A model generated the notes under the pieces. That model had not been told where the DNA came from. It saw nothing but the letters and a program-made list of their open reading frames with translations, and made no database searches. Positions 22,761-33,225 of a stretch of DNA of 64,000 nt are shown here, piece by piece; position 1 is the stretch's first letter, and every line of letters begins with the position of its first letter. Origin of the DNA: Notolepis coatsorum (lineage: Eukaryota; Chordata; Actinopteri; Aulopiformes; Paralepididae); contig OZ020601.1 of NCBI GenBank assembly GCA_963971535.1, forward strand, positions 23,980,471 through 24,044,470, in the 5' to 3' direction. Position numbers and translations under genes: made by a program.

Positions 22761-22977
22761 TCTTCTGGGCCGCCTAGTCCTAGGACAGCAGCAGGAGGAC
22801 GCCTAGATGTTTCCGGGGATTTCGTTGCGCAGGGCCCAGTGGGAATTCCACTGCTCAGATCGGTGGGATAGGGAGCACAACACTGTCTCATGTATGTTCA
22901 GCAAGGTATGTCAATCATACACAGCCACTGATTGTACACTGTTTACACATAGCATAGAACATACGAACAGGACAAAC
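22761..22977. other. No gene seen
   Basis: Short linker between the L2 5' part and the TTAA-flanked element. It may be L2 5' UTR. Confidence 0.35.
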
Positions 22978-23930
22978 TTAACTCATTCAGCGCCAATCAC
23001 GAGTATAGTCGGGTTAACTCGCCATCGCTTGAGCGCCAATCACGAGTATAGTCGGGTTTTGGTCGTTATTTCTTTTATTAACGATATCCATTCATTTTCA
23101 TCCATCCAGCCTGATGTTATCGTTGGGAATGGGTCTGAGCTCGCAAAAGGGCAAATACCACCCCCCACGCCTTCCGGCTGGTATTGCACTCCACTGGGAA
23201 TGGTATAGTTTTTTTTCTGGGACGATCCAAGCCGTGCAGGCGTGGTTTCAATAATCAGGCGAGGTAACCTGATTTCAACGATAGATCTGCGAGGCTGCCC
23301 CCCCCCCCCTCATATGCAATGCTGTTGAACGTGGCACGGACCTCTGCGCCCAGTACTTCAAATGGCGATCAGATAATTGGATTATTTTGCATTACATCAG
23401 ATACAAGGTAAGAACATTATATATAAATTTGATCGTTGATCTGATATGTATTTCTACCCCGATCAATGCTGTATCTGTGTGTGTATGTGTGGCTGTTTTC
23501 CGTTGGGTGCAGGGGGGGTGGGGGTTGCGCCGCGCTACGAGGGCCATTTCATGTATGCATGAGGAAGGACAATAATGATGATCTAGCATTGATTTCAGGA
23601 AGATTCGATAATCAGCCGAAAAATTTCAACGTGTTTTGTGTATTCCACTAAAGGGCTATTATCGCGTCTTTCTCTGGAATTACTAGAAATCACCAAAACT
23701 ATACTCATATTCAAAACGGTATAAAACGGAAATGTACCGATGAAAAAACAATCCGTTTTGTACATGTTGACTGCAAGCAACTCACTGATAATCGACGAGT
23801 GTATTAGACCCATAGCCATAATTTAAGATATATTTTAAGCACTCACAAATCTCCCAGTCCTCCCATTGATTAAAGCGGTGGCGCTCTAGCACCCTCTCGT
23901 GCACTTAAGCAGTGGCGTCCAATGAGTTAA
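22978..23930. mobile_element. TTAA-flanked DNA transposon, non-autonomous
   Basis: Left end TTAACTCATTCAGCGCCAAT, right end (reverse complement) TTAACTCATTGGACGCCACT. The termini agree at about 15 of the first 20 bases and both carry TTAA, as in piggyBac or Kolobok elements. A segment with GCGCCAATCACGAGTATAGT is repeated 42 bp apart near the left end. No transposase frame is present. Confidence 0.65.
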
Positions 23931-24113
23931 GGCCCGTGACCTTGGCCTTCTTGGGGACGGGGATGATGGTTGAGGCCTTGAAGCATGCTGGGACATGACA
24001 CAGCTCCAGCGAGGCATTAAAAATGGTGGTAAACACCGGGGCGAGCTGGTCAGTGCAGTGCTTCAGGGCAGAGGGGGAGACAGAGTCCGGGCCGGCCGCC
24101 TTCCGGGGATTCG
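23931..24113 (-). pseudogene. LINE RT N-terminal fragment at the edge of the 31-bp array
   Basis: The minus frame reads [38 protein letters not shown] and [18 protein letters not shown], the start of the RT domain in the same LINE group as 17206-18516. It stops at the TTAA element on the left and passes into the 31-bp minisatellite on the right, directly before the PRKAAGPD motif. Confidence 0.85.
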
Positions 24114-24513
24114 TACCTGGAGCGGACCTCAACACAAACTATCGTACCTGGAGCGGACTTCAACACAAACTACCGTACCTGGAGCGGACCTCAACACAAA
24201 CTATTGTACCTGTAGCGGACCTCAACACAAACTATCGTACCTGGAGCGGACCTCAACACAAACTATTGTACCTGGAGCGGACCTCAACTCAAACTATTGT
24301 ACCTGGAGTGGACCTCAACTCAAACTATCGTACCTGGAGCGGACCTCAACACAAACTACCGTACCTGGAGCGGACCACAACACAAACTACCGTACCTGGA
24401 GCGGACCTCAACTCAAACTACCGTACCTGGAGTGGACCTCAACTCAAACTACCGTACCTGGAGCGGACCTCAACACAAACTACCGTACCTGGAGCGGACC
24501 TCAACTCAAACTA
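24110..24513 (+). repeat. 31-bp minisatellite grown from LINE RT sequence
   Basis: Thirteen units of 31 bp contain GTACCTGGAGCGGACCTCAA followed by CACAAACTA. The unit is continuous with the LINE RT frame next to it (minus [14 protein letters not shown]), so part of it is LINE sequence. With 31 bp the frame shifts each unit, yet all plus frames remain open, giving three long artefact frames with a 31-residue period. Confidence 0.92.
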
Positions 24514-25364
24514 TGCTTGTAAAAGATGGCTGACAGTCAAACAGGGGGATAGACAGAAACCCGGTGTGTTTTCCTTTACTATATTCTAGATAAACGAGGA
24601 GTGCTGTGGGCATCGGTTACAGCATTCAGTCTCCAGCACTGGTATCCGTGGCCAAATACAGAATCAGTAGAATCTGTTTTTATTCAAACCTATATCACCA
24701 TAATATAACATCATATTCCCGTCCACTGAAACGTCTGATTTACCAAAAGCCTTTTCGGATTCCACAGGTAACCAGAGCTGGAACTACAGGCTTTACAAAC
24801 ACCACGTTCCTTTCACAGACAGTTCTGGACAGATGGTAGGCATTTGTAGGATATCAACTTACATGTGACAATAATGTGTTGCTCCACTGCAAGGCTGGAG
24901 GATGGACATGTTACCCTTGGAGAGGAGGGAGCACGCACATAAACACACATGCAGATGCACATACACACAAGCAAACACACAAACATGCACAAATGCCCAC
25001 GTTCACACACACACACACACACTCACATGCACAATGTAGTGAGTAACGGTGGAACCTAAGACTCTCACATTTGTCACAGGGCTTAACATGTGTGAGCCTG
25101 ACATGCAAGGTTCTCTCAATTAGGACTGGAAATGATTCCGTTGCCACACAAATTAGCAGCACTTACGTCAGATGAGTCTGAACTGGCCTCTGTGAGTTGA
25201 GCAGGATGTCATCGGTACATAAACACAGCATCAAGCTGCTCGCCGGGACAAATGACGTCCGCTGACCAGTACTGTTTTTGTGTCACCCCCCCCTAGCAAC
25301 CATCTGTTAGCCCCAACGGCCAGGTCGCACAGCCAGACCAGGCCTGAGGAGAGAGAGAGACACC
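24514..25364. other. No gene seen; short CA tract
   Basis: Ordinary non-coding sequence with ACACACAC-rich patches at 24930-25030. No exon is supported. Confidence 0.45.
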
Positions 25365-25404
25365 TCAGTGTGTGTGTGTGTGTGTGTGCGTGCGTATGTG
25401 TGCG

Positions 25405-25453
<49 letters not shown>

Positions 25454-25614
25454 CTGTGTGTGTGTAGACCACGTGTGTGTGTTTATGTGTGTGAGACAGA
25501 GACTAGATGATTGAGTGAGTGAGTGGGTGAGAGGGAGATATCTAACAGACATTTCAGACAGGCAGATGTACATGTGTTTTTTGTTTAGTGAGAGTGAGTG
25601 TCTGTATGTGTGTG

Positions 25615-25670
<56 letters not shown>

Positions 25671-25860
25671 TGTGTGTGTGTGTGTGTGTGTATGCATGTG
25701 TGCACCCTCTCAGCCACTTTTTTGTGCCATCCAAGCTTTAGTGTCTGCGCCTGTGTGTGTGTGGGTGTGTGCGTGTGTCTGTGTGTTTGTGTGTGCACGC
25801 GTGTGTGTGTGTGTGTGTGTGCGTGTGTGTTCTTGTGTGGGGATACTGGTACTGGCAGGT
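25365..25860 (+). repeat. (TG)n and (CGTG)n microsatellites
   Basis: TG runs at 25370-25450, 25655-25695 and 25750-25835, plus a pure CGTG run of about 14 units at 25616-25670. The CGTG run gives one CpG every four bases and is strictly alternating purine-pyrimidine. Confidence 0.95.
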
Positions 25861-25950
25861 ACATGTTTTAGGGAGTAATGAAGCAAGACTATTCTCCATC
25901 CCTCCCATGTGTCTCTGTAGTAGACAAACACCAGAGAATCAGTGAGTTTG

Positions 25951-27854
25951 CCCACACTAGAATAAACTACAATAGCATGACCACACACTAGAATAAACTA
26001 CAATAAGATGATCACACACTAGAATAAACTACAATAAAATGATTACACTAGAATAATCTACAATAAGATGATCACACACTAGAATAAACTACAATAAGAT
26101 GATCACACTAGAATAATCTACAATAAGATGATCACACACTAGAATAAACTACAATAAAATGATCACACTAGAATAATCTACAATAAGATGATCACACACT
26201 AGAATAAACTACAATAACATGACCACACACTAGAATAAACTATAATAAGATGATCACACACTAGAATAAACTACAATAGCATGACCACACACTAGAATAA
26301 ACTACATTAACATGACCACACACTAGAATAAACTACAATAAGATGATCACACACTAGAATAAACTACAATAAGATGATCACGCACGAGAATAAACTACAA
26401 TAAGATGATCACACTAGAATAATCTACAATAAGATGATCACACACTAGAATAAACTACAATAACATGACCACACACTAGAATAAACTACAATAAGATGAT
26501 CACACACTAGAATAAACTACAATAAGATGATCACACACTAGAATAAACTACAATAAGATGATCACACACTAGAATAAACTGTAATAAGATTATCACATAC
26601 TAGAATAAACTACAATAACATGACCACACACTAGAATCTACAATAAGATTATCACACACTAGAAAAACTACAATAAGATGATCACACACTAGAATAAACT
26701 ACAATAACATGACCACACACTAGAATAAACTACAATAAGATGATCACACACCAGAATAAACTACAATAAAATGATCACACACTAGAATAAACTACAATAA
26801 GATGATCACACACTAGAATAATCTACAATAAGATGATCACACACTAGAATAAACTACAATAAGATGATCACACACTAGAATAAACTACAATAAGATGACC
26901 ACACACTAGAATAAACTACAATAAAATGATCACACACTAGAATAAACTACAATACAATTATTACACTAGAATAATCTACAATAAGATGATCACACACTAG
27001 AATAAACTACAATAAGATGATCACACTAGAATAATCTACAATAAGATGATCACACACTAGAATAAACTACAATAAAATTATCACACTAGAATAATCTACA
27101 ATAAAATGATCACACACTAGAATAAACTACAATAACATGACCACACACTAGAATAAACTATAATAAGATGATCACACACTAGAATAAACTACAATAGCAT
27201 GACCACACACTAGAATAAACTACAATAACATGACCACACACTAGAATAAACTACAATAAGATGATCACACACTAGAATAAACTACAATAAGATGATCACG
27301 CACGAGAATAAACTACAATAAGATGATCACACACTAGAATAATCTACAATAAGATGATCACACACTAGAATAAACTACAATAACATGACCACACACTAGA
27401 ATAAACTACAATAAGATGATCACACACTAGAATAAACTGTAATAAGATTATCACATACTAGAATAAACTACAATAACATGACCACACACTAGAATCTACA
27501 ATAAGATTATCACACACTAGAAAAACTACAATAAGATGATCACACACTAGAATAAACTACAATAAGATGATCACACACCAGAATAAACTACAATAAAATG
27601 ATCACACACTAGAATAAACTACAATAAGATGATCACACACTAGAATAATCTACAATAAGATGATCACACACTAGAATAAACTACAATAAGATGATCACAC
27701 ACTAGAATAAACTACAATAAGATGATCACACACTAGAATAAACTACAATAAGATGATCACACACCAGAATAAACTACAATAAGATGATCACACACTAGAA
27801 TAAACTACAATAAGATGATCACACACCAGAATAAACTACAATAAGATGATCACA
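25951..27854 (+). repeat. 31-bp satellite array with higher-order duplication
   Basis: About 62 units of 31 bp contain CACACTAGAATAAACTACAA and TAAGATGATC, with 29-bp variants lacking one AC. Rare variants recur together at a fixed offset of 918 bp (CGCACGAGAAT at 26381 and 27299) and then 858 bp (ACTGTAATAAGATTATC at 26579 and 27437), so a block of about 0.9 kb was duplicated and later shortened. No frame is present. Confidence 0.95.
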
Positions 27855-27924
27855 AGGACGTCCGGTTAGTTTTTAAGCTCCTCAACAATTCCACGCCATA
27901 CATTCATACTTATACTCTGTGACA
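27855..27924 (+). mobile_element. 5' leader of L1-like element
   Basis: Short sequence between the satellite end and the L1 ORF1 start; it begins at the last satellite unit (GATCACAAGGACGTCC). Confidence 0.4.
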
Positions 27925-28662
27925 ATGTCCAAACTAAAGAGTAAGATGACTGGAACTCTGAAAGACGAAGATAAGGAATTGATCAGATAATTGTTAAGTG
28001 AGGAACTTGAAGCTAGCATGCAGAAGCTAAGTAACAGGCATGACGCATTCCAATCGGAGCTAGCGACCATGACCACGCGGGTCGCGTCGGTAGAAGCTAG
28101 CTACAGTAAAAAGCGACTCTGAGACCAACTTCTCTGCCATCACCTTCAAGCTGCTTCTCTATGAACAGAAGGTGGCCGACCTACAGGACCGAAACAGAAG
28201 ATGCAACATCCGAGTTTATGGTTTACCTGAAAACACTGAGGGAGACGTCGTGCCAATTCAGTTCTTGGAGCAGATGATTCCCGCCTGGTTCCCCTCCATT
28301 AAGCGCCCTGAAATTGAACGTGCCCACAGGATCTTCAGAGCCCCCCCCCCCCCCTCCCGAAGGAGGGAGGACGACCCCAAGCCTTCATCTTCTGCTGCCT
28401 ACGTTTTACTGTTCGCCAAGCAATCCTCCGGGAGGCTAGGAAATGTCCTCCCTCTGTGAATAACGGTGTACTCAGATTCACTGCTGAGTTCAGTGATTAC
28501 ACCGCCAAGTGTCGCAGAGGCTTCTCACAGGCGATGGCCTATGCAGGTGAAAAGGGCACGAATGTTTTCCTTCTTTATCCTGACACGCTGAAGGTCAGTC
28601 TGGGACAGGCTACCCACCTCTTCACCTCACCGAACCACAGACACATACAGCAGCCTTGTTAG
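27925..28662 (+). pseudogene. L1 ORF1-like RNA-binding protein, broken
   Basis: From an ATG at 27925 (MSKLKSKMTGTLKDEDKEL) the frame carries stops in the coiled-coil-like part, then reads ADLQDRNRRCNIRVYGLPEN, IKRPEIERAHRIF and, after a second frame change near 28440, LRFTAEFSDYTAKCRRGF. The RNRR-N-RVYGLPE and ERAHRI blocks mark the RRM of L1 ORF1p, which binds element RNA. A C-run at 28340-28354 encodes a Pro tract. Stops and frame changes make it non-functional. Confidence 0.8.
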
Positions 28663-28665
28663 TTT

Positions 28666-28815
28666 ATGGCTCATTTGAATGCACTGATCTGGAATACAGG
28701 GGGTCTTAACACACCGCATAAGCACACAAGTGTTCTAGCTATTTTGAAAAGGAAAAACGTGAAACCCACCTACTAAAGGCTGATACTCTTAATAGATTCT
28801 ACCATATCATAGCAT
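28666..28815 (+). pseudogene. Start of L1 ORF2 (endonuclease N-terminus)
   Basis: ATG at 28666, three bases after the ORF1 stop, opens MAHLNALIWNTGGLNTPHKH, the usual start of the L1 endonuclease. A small deletion then joins KRKNV to ETHLLKADTL in another frame. The coding sequence ends where the AT-rich minisatellite begins. Close ORF1-ORF2 spacing is normal for L1. Confidence 0.78.
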
Positions 28816-28823
28816 CCTCCTCT

Positions 28824-29221
28824 TTTAATTATGATCTATATCATTATGATCTATATCATTAATATGGCATTTAATTATGATCTATATCATTATGATCTAT
28901 ATCATTAATATGGCCTTTGAGTGTGATCTATATCATTATGATCTATAATATATCATTAATATGGCCTTTAATTAGTATCTATATCATTATGATCTATATC
29001 ATTAATATGGCCTTTGAGTATGATTTATATATCATTAACATGGCCTTTAATTATGATCTATATCATTATGATCTATATAATTAATATGGCCTTTAATTAT
29101 TATCTATATCATTATGATCTATATCATTAATATGGCCTGTAATTATGATCTATATAATTAATATGGCCATTAATTATTATCTATATCATTATGATCTATA
29201 TCATTAATATGGCCTTTAATT
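28824..29221 (+). repeat. AT-rich minisatellite, about 47-bp unit
   Basis: About eight copies of a unit containing ATGATCTATATCATTA twice and ending AATATGGCCTTTAATT, with deletions in some copies. It directly replaces the L1 ORF2 sequence. Confidence 0.9.
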
Positions 29222-29847
29222 GGCACCGACTTGAAAGTATTCATACTGTCTGCATAATAAAAACCTTTTTGGATTTGCAGCGTTTCTATCCTAAGGCCTG
29301 GATCTACAGTATATCATTAAGACGTATTTGAGATATATTTAAGACATATTTTGAAGACAACGTTGTGGACTTAAAGGGCTCCACCTTAATCCTAAATCAT
29401 TGTGTAGTGAGGACATTGGTCGTAAAAGGTAGTGTTCTGTGTCTCAACAGCTCAGCAGCGTCCAACACCAGACTCAGAGAACAGTGAGTGTTATGAGAGC
29501 ACAACCAGACAGCAGAGCACTGTGTGTCTGTTGAAATGAGCTGTCAATTTAAAATATCCAGAGCTACCGTATGAGGGATGTGCTATTGTGCTATGAGAGA
29601 TGTCATGTAGAGTAATTTGCTCTTTTCCTTGTTCTTATCAAAGTAAAAGGACATGTTTATTGGAAAGGCATTCGTCTAGTTCAATTAATGTGGCCGTGTT
29701 GAAAAGTGAAAACAGACCTCACTGATATCAAACCAAGTGAAAGGTATTGAAGGCCTTTCATGTCACGCTGCAACGCTCTCCACCGCAACCCATTTAAACC
29801 AGCAGTTGAACCAATGTATTCACTACATTATGGATACATATTCCAGG
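29222..29847. other. No gene seen
   Basis: About 620 bp of ordinary non-coding sequence. No exon is supported. Confidence 0.45.
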
Positions 29848-30570
29848 ATTCAAATGAGCTACCGGTATATAGGATATATATGTGTGTGTGTGTATATATA
29901 TATATATATACACATGTATATATACTAGGGATGTCCGATATTGGCATCCAAATTTGATATCGGAAAATATCGGTATCGGGTTAAATCTTTTTTTTTTTTT
30001 ATAATAATATTTTGCATTTATTTAACCTTTATTTACCCAGGCAAGCAAGTAAGAACTAATTATTATTTTATTTATTGTCAAAGTATGCATAATGTTGTGT
30101 TAATTACATGACAAGAGATATGTAGTGTTAATTACCTGAAATTATTCCGTTTTTGGGGGGGGGGGGGGGGGGGGGGGACCCTGCATATATCGGTATCGGA
30201 AATTAAGAGTTGGACAATATCGGTATATAGGTAAAAAAAGCCAATATCGAGCATCCCTAATATATATATAAATGTAAACCACATAATGAATGTACTCCTA
30301 ACGAGCCCATACATGTGTAATGGCCCCTAAAACATGACCCAGCAAGCATTCAAATGAGCTACATAGGCTATATAGATATATTAGGTAAATATATATATAT
30401 ATATTTGAAACCACAGAATGAATGTACTCCTAACGAGCCCATAAATGTGTAATGGCCCCTAAAACATGACCCAGCAAGCATTCAAATGAGCTACATAGGC
30501 TATATAGATATATTAGGTAAATATATATATATATATATTTGAAACCACAGAATGAACGAGCCCATAAATT
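29848..30570 (+). repeat. 132-bp tandem repeat, about 3.5 copies, split by a hAT element
   Basis: The motif ATTCAAATGAGCTAC begins units near 29849, 30348 and 30480, and GAATGTACTCCTAACGAGCC at 30287 and 30419 gives a period of 132. A shortened third end is at 30551. The first unit is interrupted by the hAT element at 29926-30259. Confidence 0.85.
29926..30259. mobile_element. hAT MITE with nested LINE tail
   Basis: Termini TAGGGATGTCCGATATTGGC and (reverse complement) TAGGGATGCTCGATATTGGC; 17 or more of 20 bases match. The flanks ATATATAC and ATATATAT suggest an 8-bp duplication in AT-rich DNA. Inside are a reversed LINE tail (TTTAACCTTTATTTACCCAG at about 30023) and a G-run at 30156-30177. 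Confidence 0.8.
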
Positions 30571-31879
30571 AGTAATGGCCCCTAAAACATGAGAGGCGAG
30601 CGGTTCTTTAATGCTCAGTGATGTCTCAGTAATGTCTAGTTAGGACTGAGGCTGAGCAGGAACCAGAGAGAATCCTTACCCCCTGCAGCGCAGAGCCGTG
30701 CCACCCCTGGTATCGTTTCATGTAAATATAGTGTCCTAATGACACACTGTCAGAGCACCGAGGCTATTCTGGCCTCCATACCAACCAGAGGTCATCTCCG
30801 CCACCCCGCCCAAAGCAGGGACCGCCTCACCACCGTGGTTAAAGGCACCCGCTTTCACCCTGACCAAAATGACAGACATGATTTTATCTTTACATTTTTG
30901 ACCGGGGTTCTGTGGTGGAAGAGAGCTGAGAATCCTATCTGATGGTCACAGGGGCAGATACTCGCTGATTAGTGGCATTGTCTCCATGGTTTATCGTGTT
31001 TGTTAGTATGTATGTTTATGCCCCGCCCCCAACCCTCTCGTCCCCTCACCATTTGGAGCCCCAAGCCACGGCTTCCGGGTGCTGTGAACCGCAGGACATT
31101 TACGATAGGTGTTGAACTGGTGGAGAGCGGGGGAGGCCAGCACAGAGAGACATTTGGCAGGGAGACAAGCATCCTTTATTTGCCAGTAGAGTCTGTGAAA
31201 TAGGGAGATTTATGGACCTTTATTTTGAAGGTTCAGAGGGTGTTCTGTTCAGTGTTAACAATGAGGAGCAATAGTTCAATCTGGACCCATCCAAATGCAC
31301 CATGCACTCCAAGGGCTGTAAATTCACAAACTATCACATAGGCAATGACTGATCATTAACCCCAGTAAAAAAAAACTAAACAAATATAACTCAGCTGTAT
31401 AACACATGAATACATTACAAAATTCTGCTGTAGATGCGAAACATTTTACAAAGGGACATATTATTATGCAAATAAATACAAATTATAAACAAATGATCAA
31501 CAACACACCAGTGAAACACAACATACATTCCTGTCTTCCAAATAACACAAATAAATAGCATTGAGTAATGTTCAGTCTTCTCAGAAGAACGTCCAGAGCC
31601 TGTGTTTCTGATTAAACCCATGGGACTTTCCTCGGTCCAGATGGGGGTTCAGGTCATCAATTCAAGACACTTCTTCATCTCCTGCCTTCCCTCTGATCTC
31701 ACACGGCCCGGGCCACAGGGGAAATTGTTACACTCTGAACTTATTAGCGAGAGCTTTGAAGTCGCCCCTCACCTTCCTCCTAAAGTCCGCTGATGGTTTG
31801 ACTTCTACACTTCAGGAGCAAATGAAAGAGCAAAGAGCTTCAGGCGTAAGGAGAACATGCAGTATGCCGGCCAGCTGGG
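30571..31879. other. Single-copy-looking non-coding sequence
   Basis: About 1.3 kb with no repeat recognised. The part 30739-30942 is less AT-rich and open for 67 codons but has no recognisable motif. It lies downstream of bckdhb on its transcription strand. Confidence 0.4.
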
Positions 31880-31995
31880 CCTCCTGGGTTTATTATAAGA
31901 CCCCCCCGCTCGTCCCCACGGGCTCAAACCACACAAGCCTCCTGGGTTTATTGTAAGACCCCCTCGCCCGTCCCCACCGGCTCAAACCACACAAA
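31880..31995 (+). repeat. 58-bp tandem duplication
   Basis: CCTCCTGGGTTTATTATAAG at 31880 recurs at 31938 (one base different), and both copies run into CGTCCCCACNGGCTCAAACC. Confidence 0.85.
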
Positions 31996-32399
31996 CAAGT
32001 CTCATTTCCCCACATGGCAGCCCTGGTGAGATGATGACGGTGGAACATGTCCAACCTTCTGCAGTTCTACTTTCTGTAAGGACATCAATGTGATCTGACA
32101 GCACCTCTCACTACACTCCAAATCACTACAAAAATCCACATAACCCCTCCCTGGCTAAGTGGATGGTAAAATGAAAGGATGTGAAAATATGCAGACCATC
32201 CATCATAAAAATAGAGGGGGCGTGCCGCATGATACAAATCATACTTAATGTATTTCGCAACAGGCCAACTCTTTGAAAAGGTACATACGGTACCTGTACT
32301 GTATACAGACTGCAGAGCCCCCGGCTATAGGCTGTAATATGAGAAGGTTGGTTGGTCCTCTCTGATGGAGAGGCACAACAAACCCTGGTATTTGTACAT
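31996..32399. other. No gene seen
   Basis: About 400 bp of non-coding sequence. Confidence 0.45.
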
Positions 32400-33225
32400 T
32401 TTTAAGGCCCTTATTGGTAAGTTACCTCCTTATACTACATCATTATTGGAATGGAATTTTGGAACCTATGGAGCACGTTCTAGTGACCTTAGAGTGGTCC
32501 TTAAGAGTTTCCAGATTTTGCTCTGAACAGGGTAAATCTGCATTTTGCCATGATGCCTCTAGCTCTTGGGGACCAGGTTTCCGTGTTGCCAGGTACCCAG
32601 GTGGGGTATCTCCCGGGCCTTTCTGTGTGGAGTTTGCATGTTCTCCCTGTGCTCACAAGGGTGGCCCCTCCCGATAAGATAAACCCAAGGGAAAAACATG
32701 CACAAAAGATTGCTAACGCTGTCGCTTCCCTGACAAAGACGGACAGGAGCACTGGTCCCGGGAGTCAAGTCAAGAGTTTTATTTGTTACAGTGAAATGCG
32801 GGTGGTCATGCCCGCAGCAATTGTGCAATAATACAAGTAATAAGACATAACAGGTATAATGTACATAAAAGTTTTTAAAATGCATGGTAAAAGACATGGC
32901 GCGGCCCTTATCTGCTCCCGGCTGCCCTTGGGGGGAAGGACGACGAGATGGGTCAAGCGCAGAGACTCGATTTCATCGGCAACCCAAAAATTGCATGCGT
33001 GTTCCTGTGTGCCGCCCATCGCATGTGTGTCACTGCATGATAAATAAAGACTTCTTCTTATTTATATAAAGTTTGAGATTCTCCCGTTGTAGAGTTTAAA
33101 ACCTTGATCTCCAACCTTTGTCAATCAAGTTGTACGTGTTTGAATTGATCGTCATCCTTTTTGCTTAATTCTGTATGTACACTCAACATGACCTTTTGAG
33201 TTTAAATAAAGGTTTGAAAAAAATT
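32400..33225 (+). pseudogene. LINE ORF2 C-terminal fragment and 3' UTR, copy 2, interrupted
   Basis: The segment 32405-32560 translates in part as LIGKLPPYTTSLLEWNFGTY, the same C-terminal motif as at 7160-7560. The matching 3' end (GTTTAAATAAAGGTTTGAAA) lies at about 33200-33222. Between them, roughly 32560-33065, sits other repeat sequence: GTGTGGAGTTTGCATGTTCT (a motif widespread in fish genomes) and a reversed LINE tail around 32770. Stops interrupt all frames. Confidence 0.6.

Noticed and set aside
22393-22806. 137-codon plus-strand frame
   Set aside because: Antisense of the L2 N-terminal/endonuclease frame; no domain of its own.
25951-27854. CRISPR-like regular array
   Set aside because: Repeats are directly adjacent with no unique spacers; it is a satellite in a vertebrate genome.
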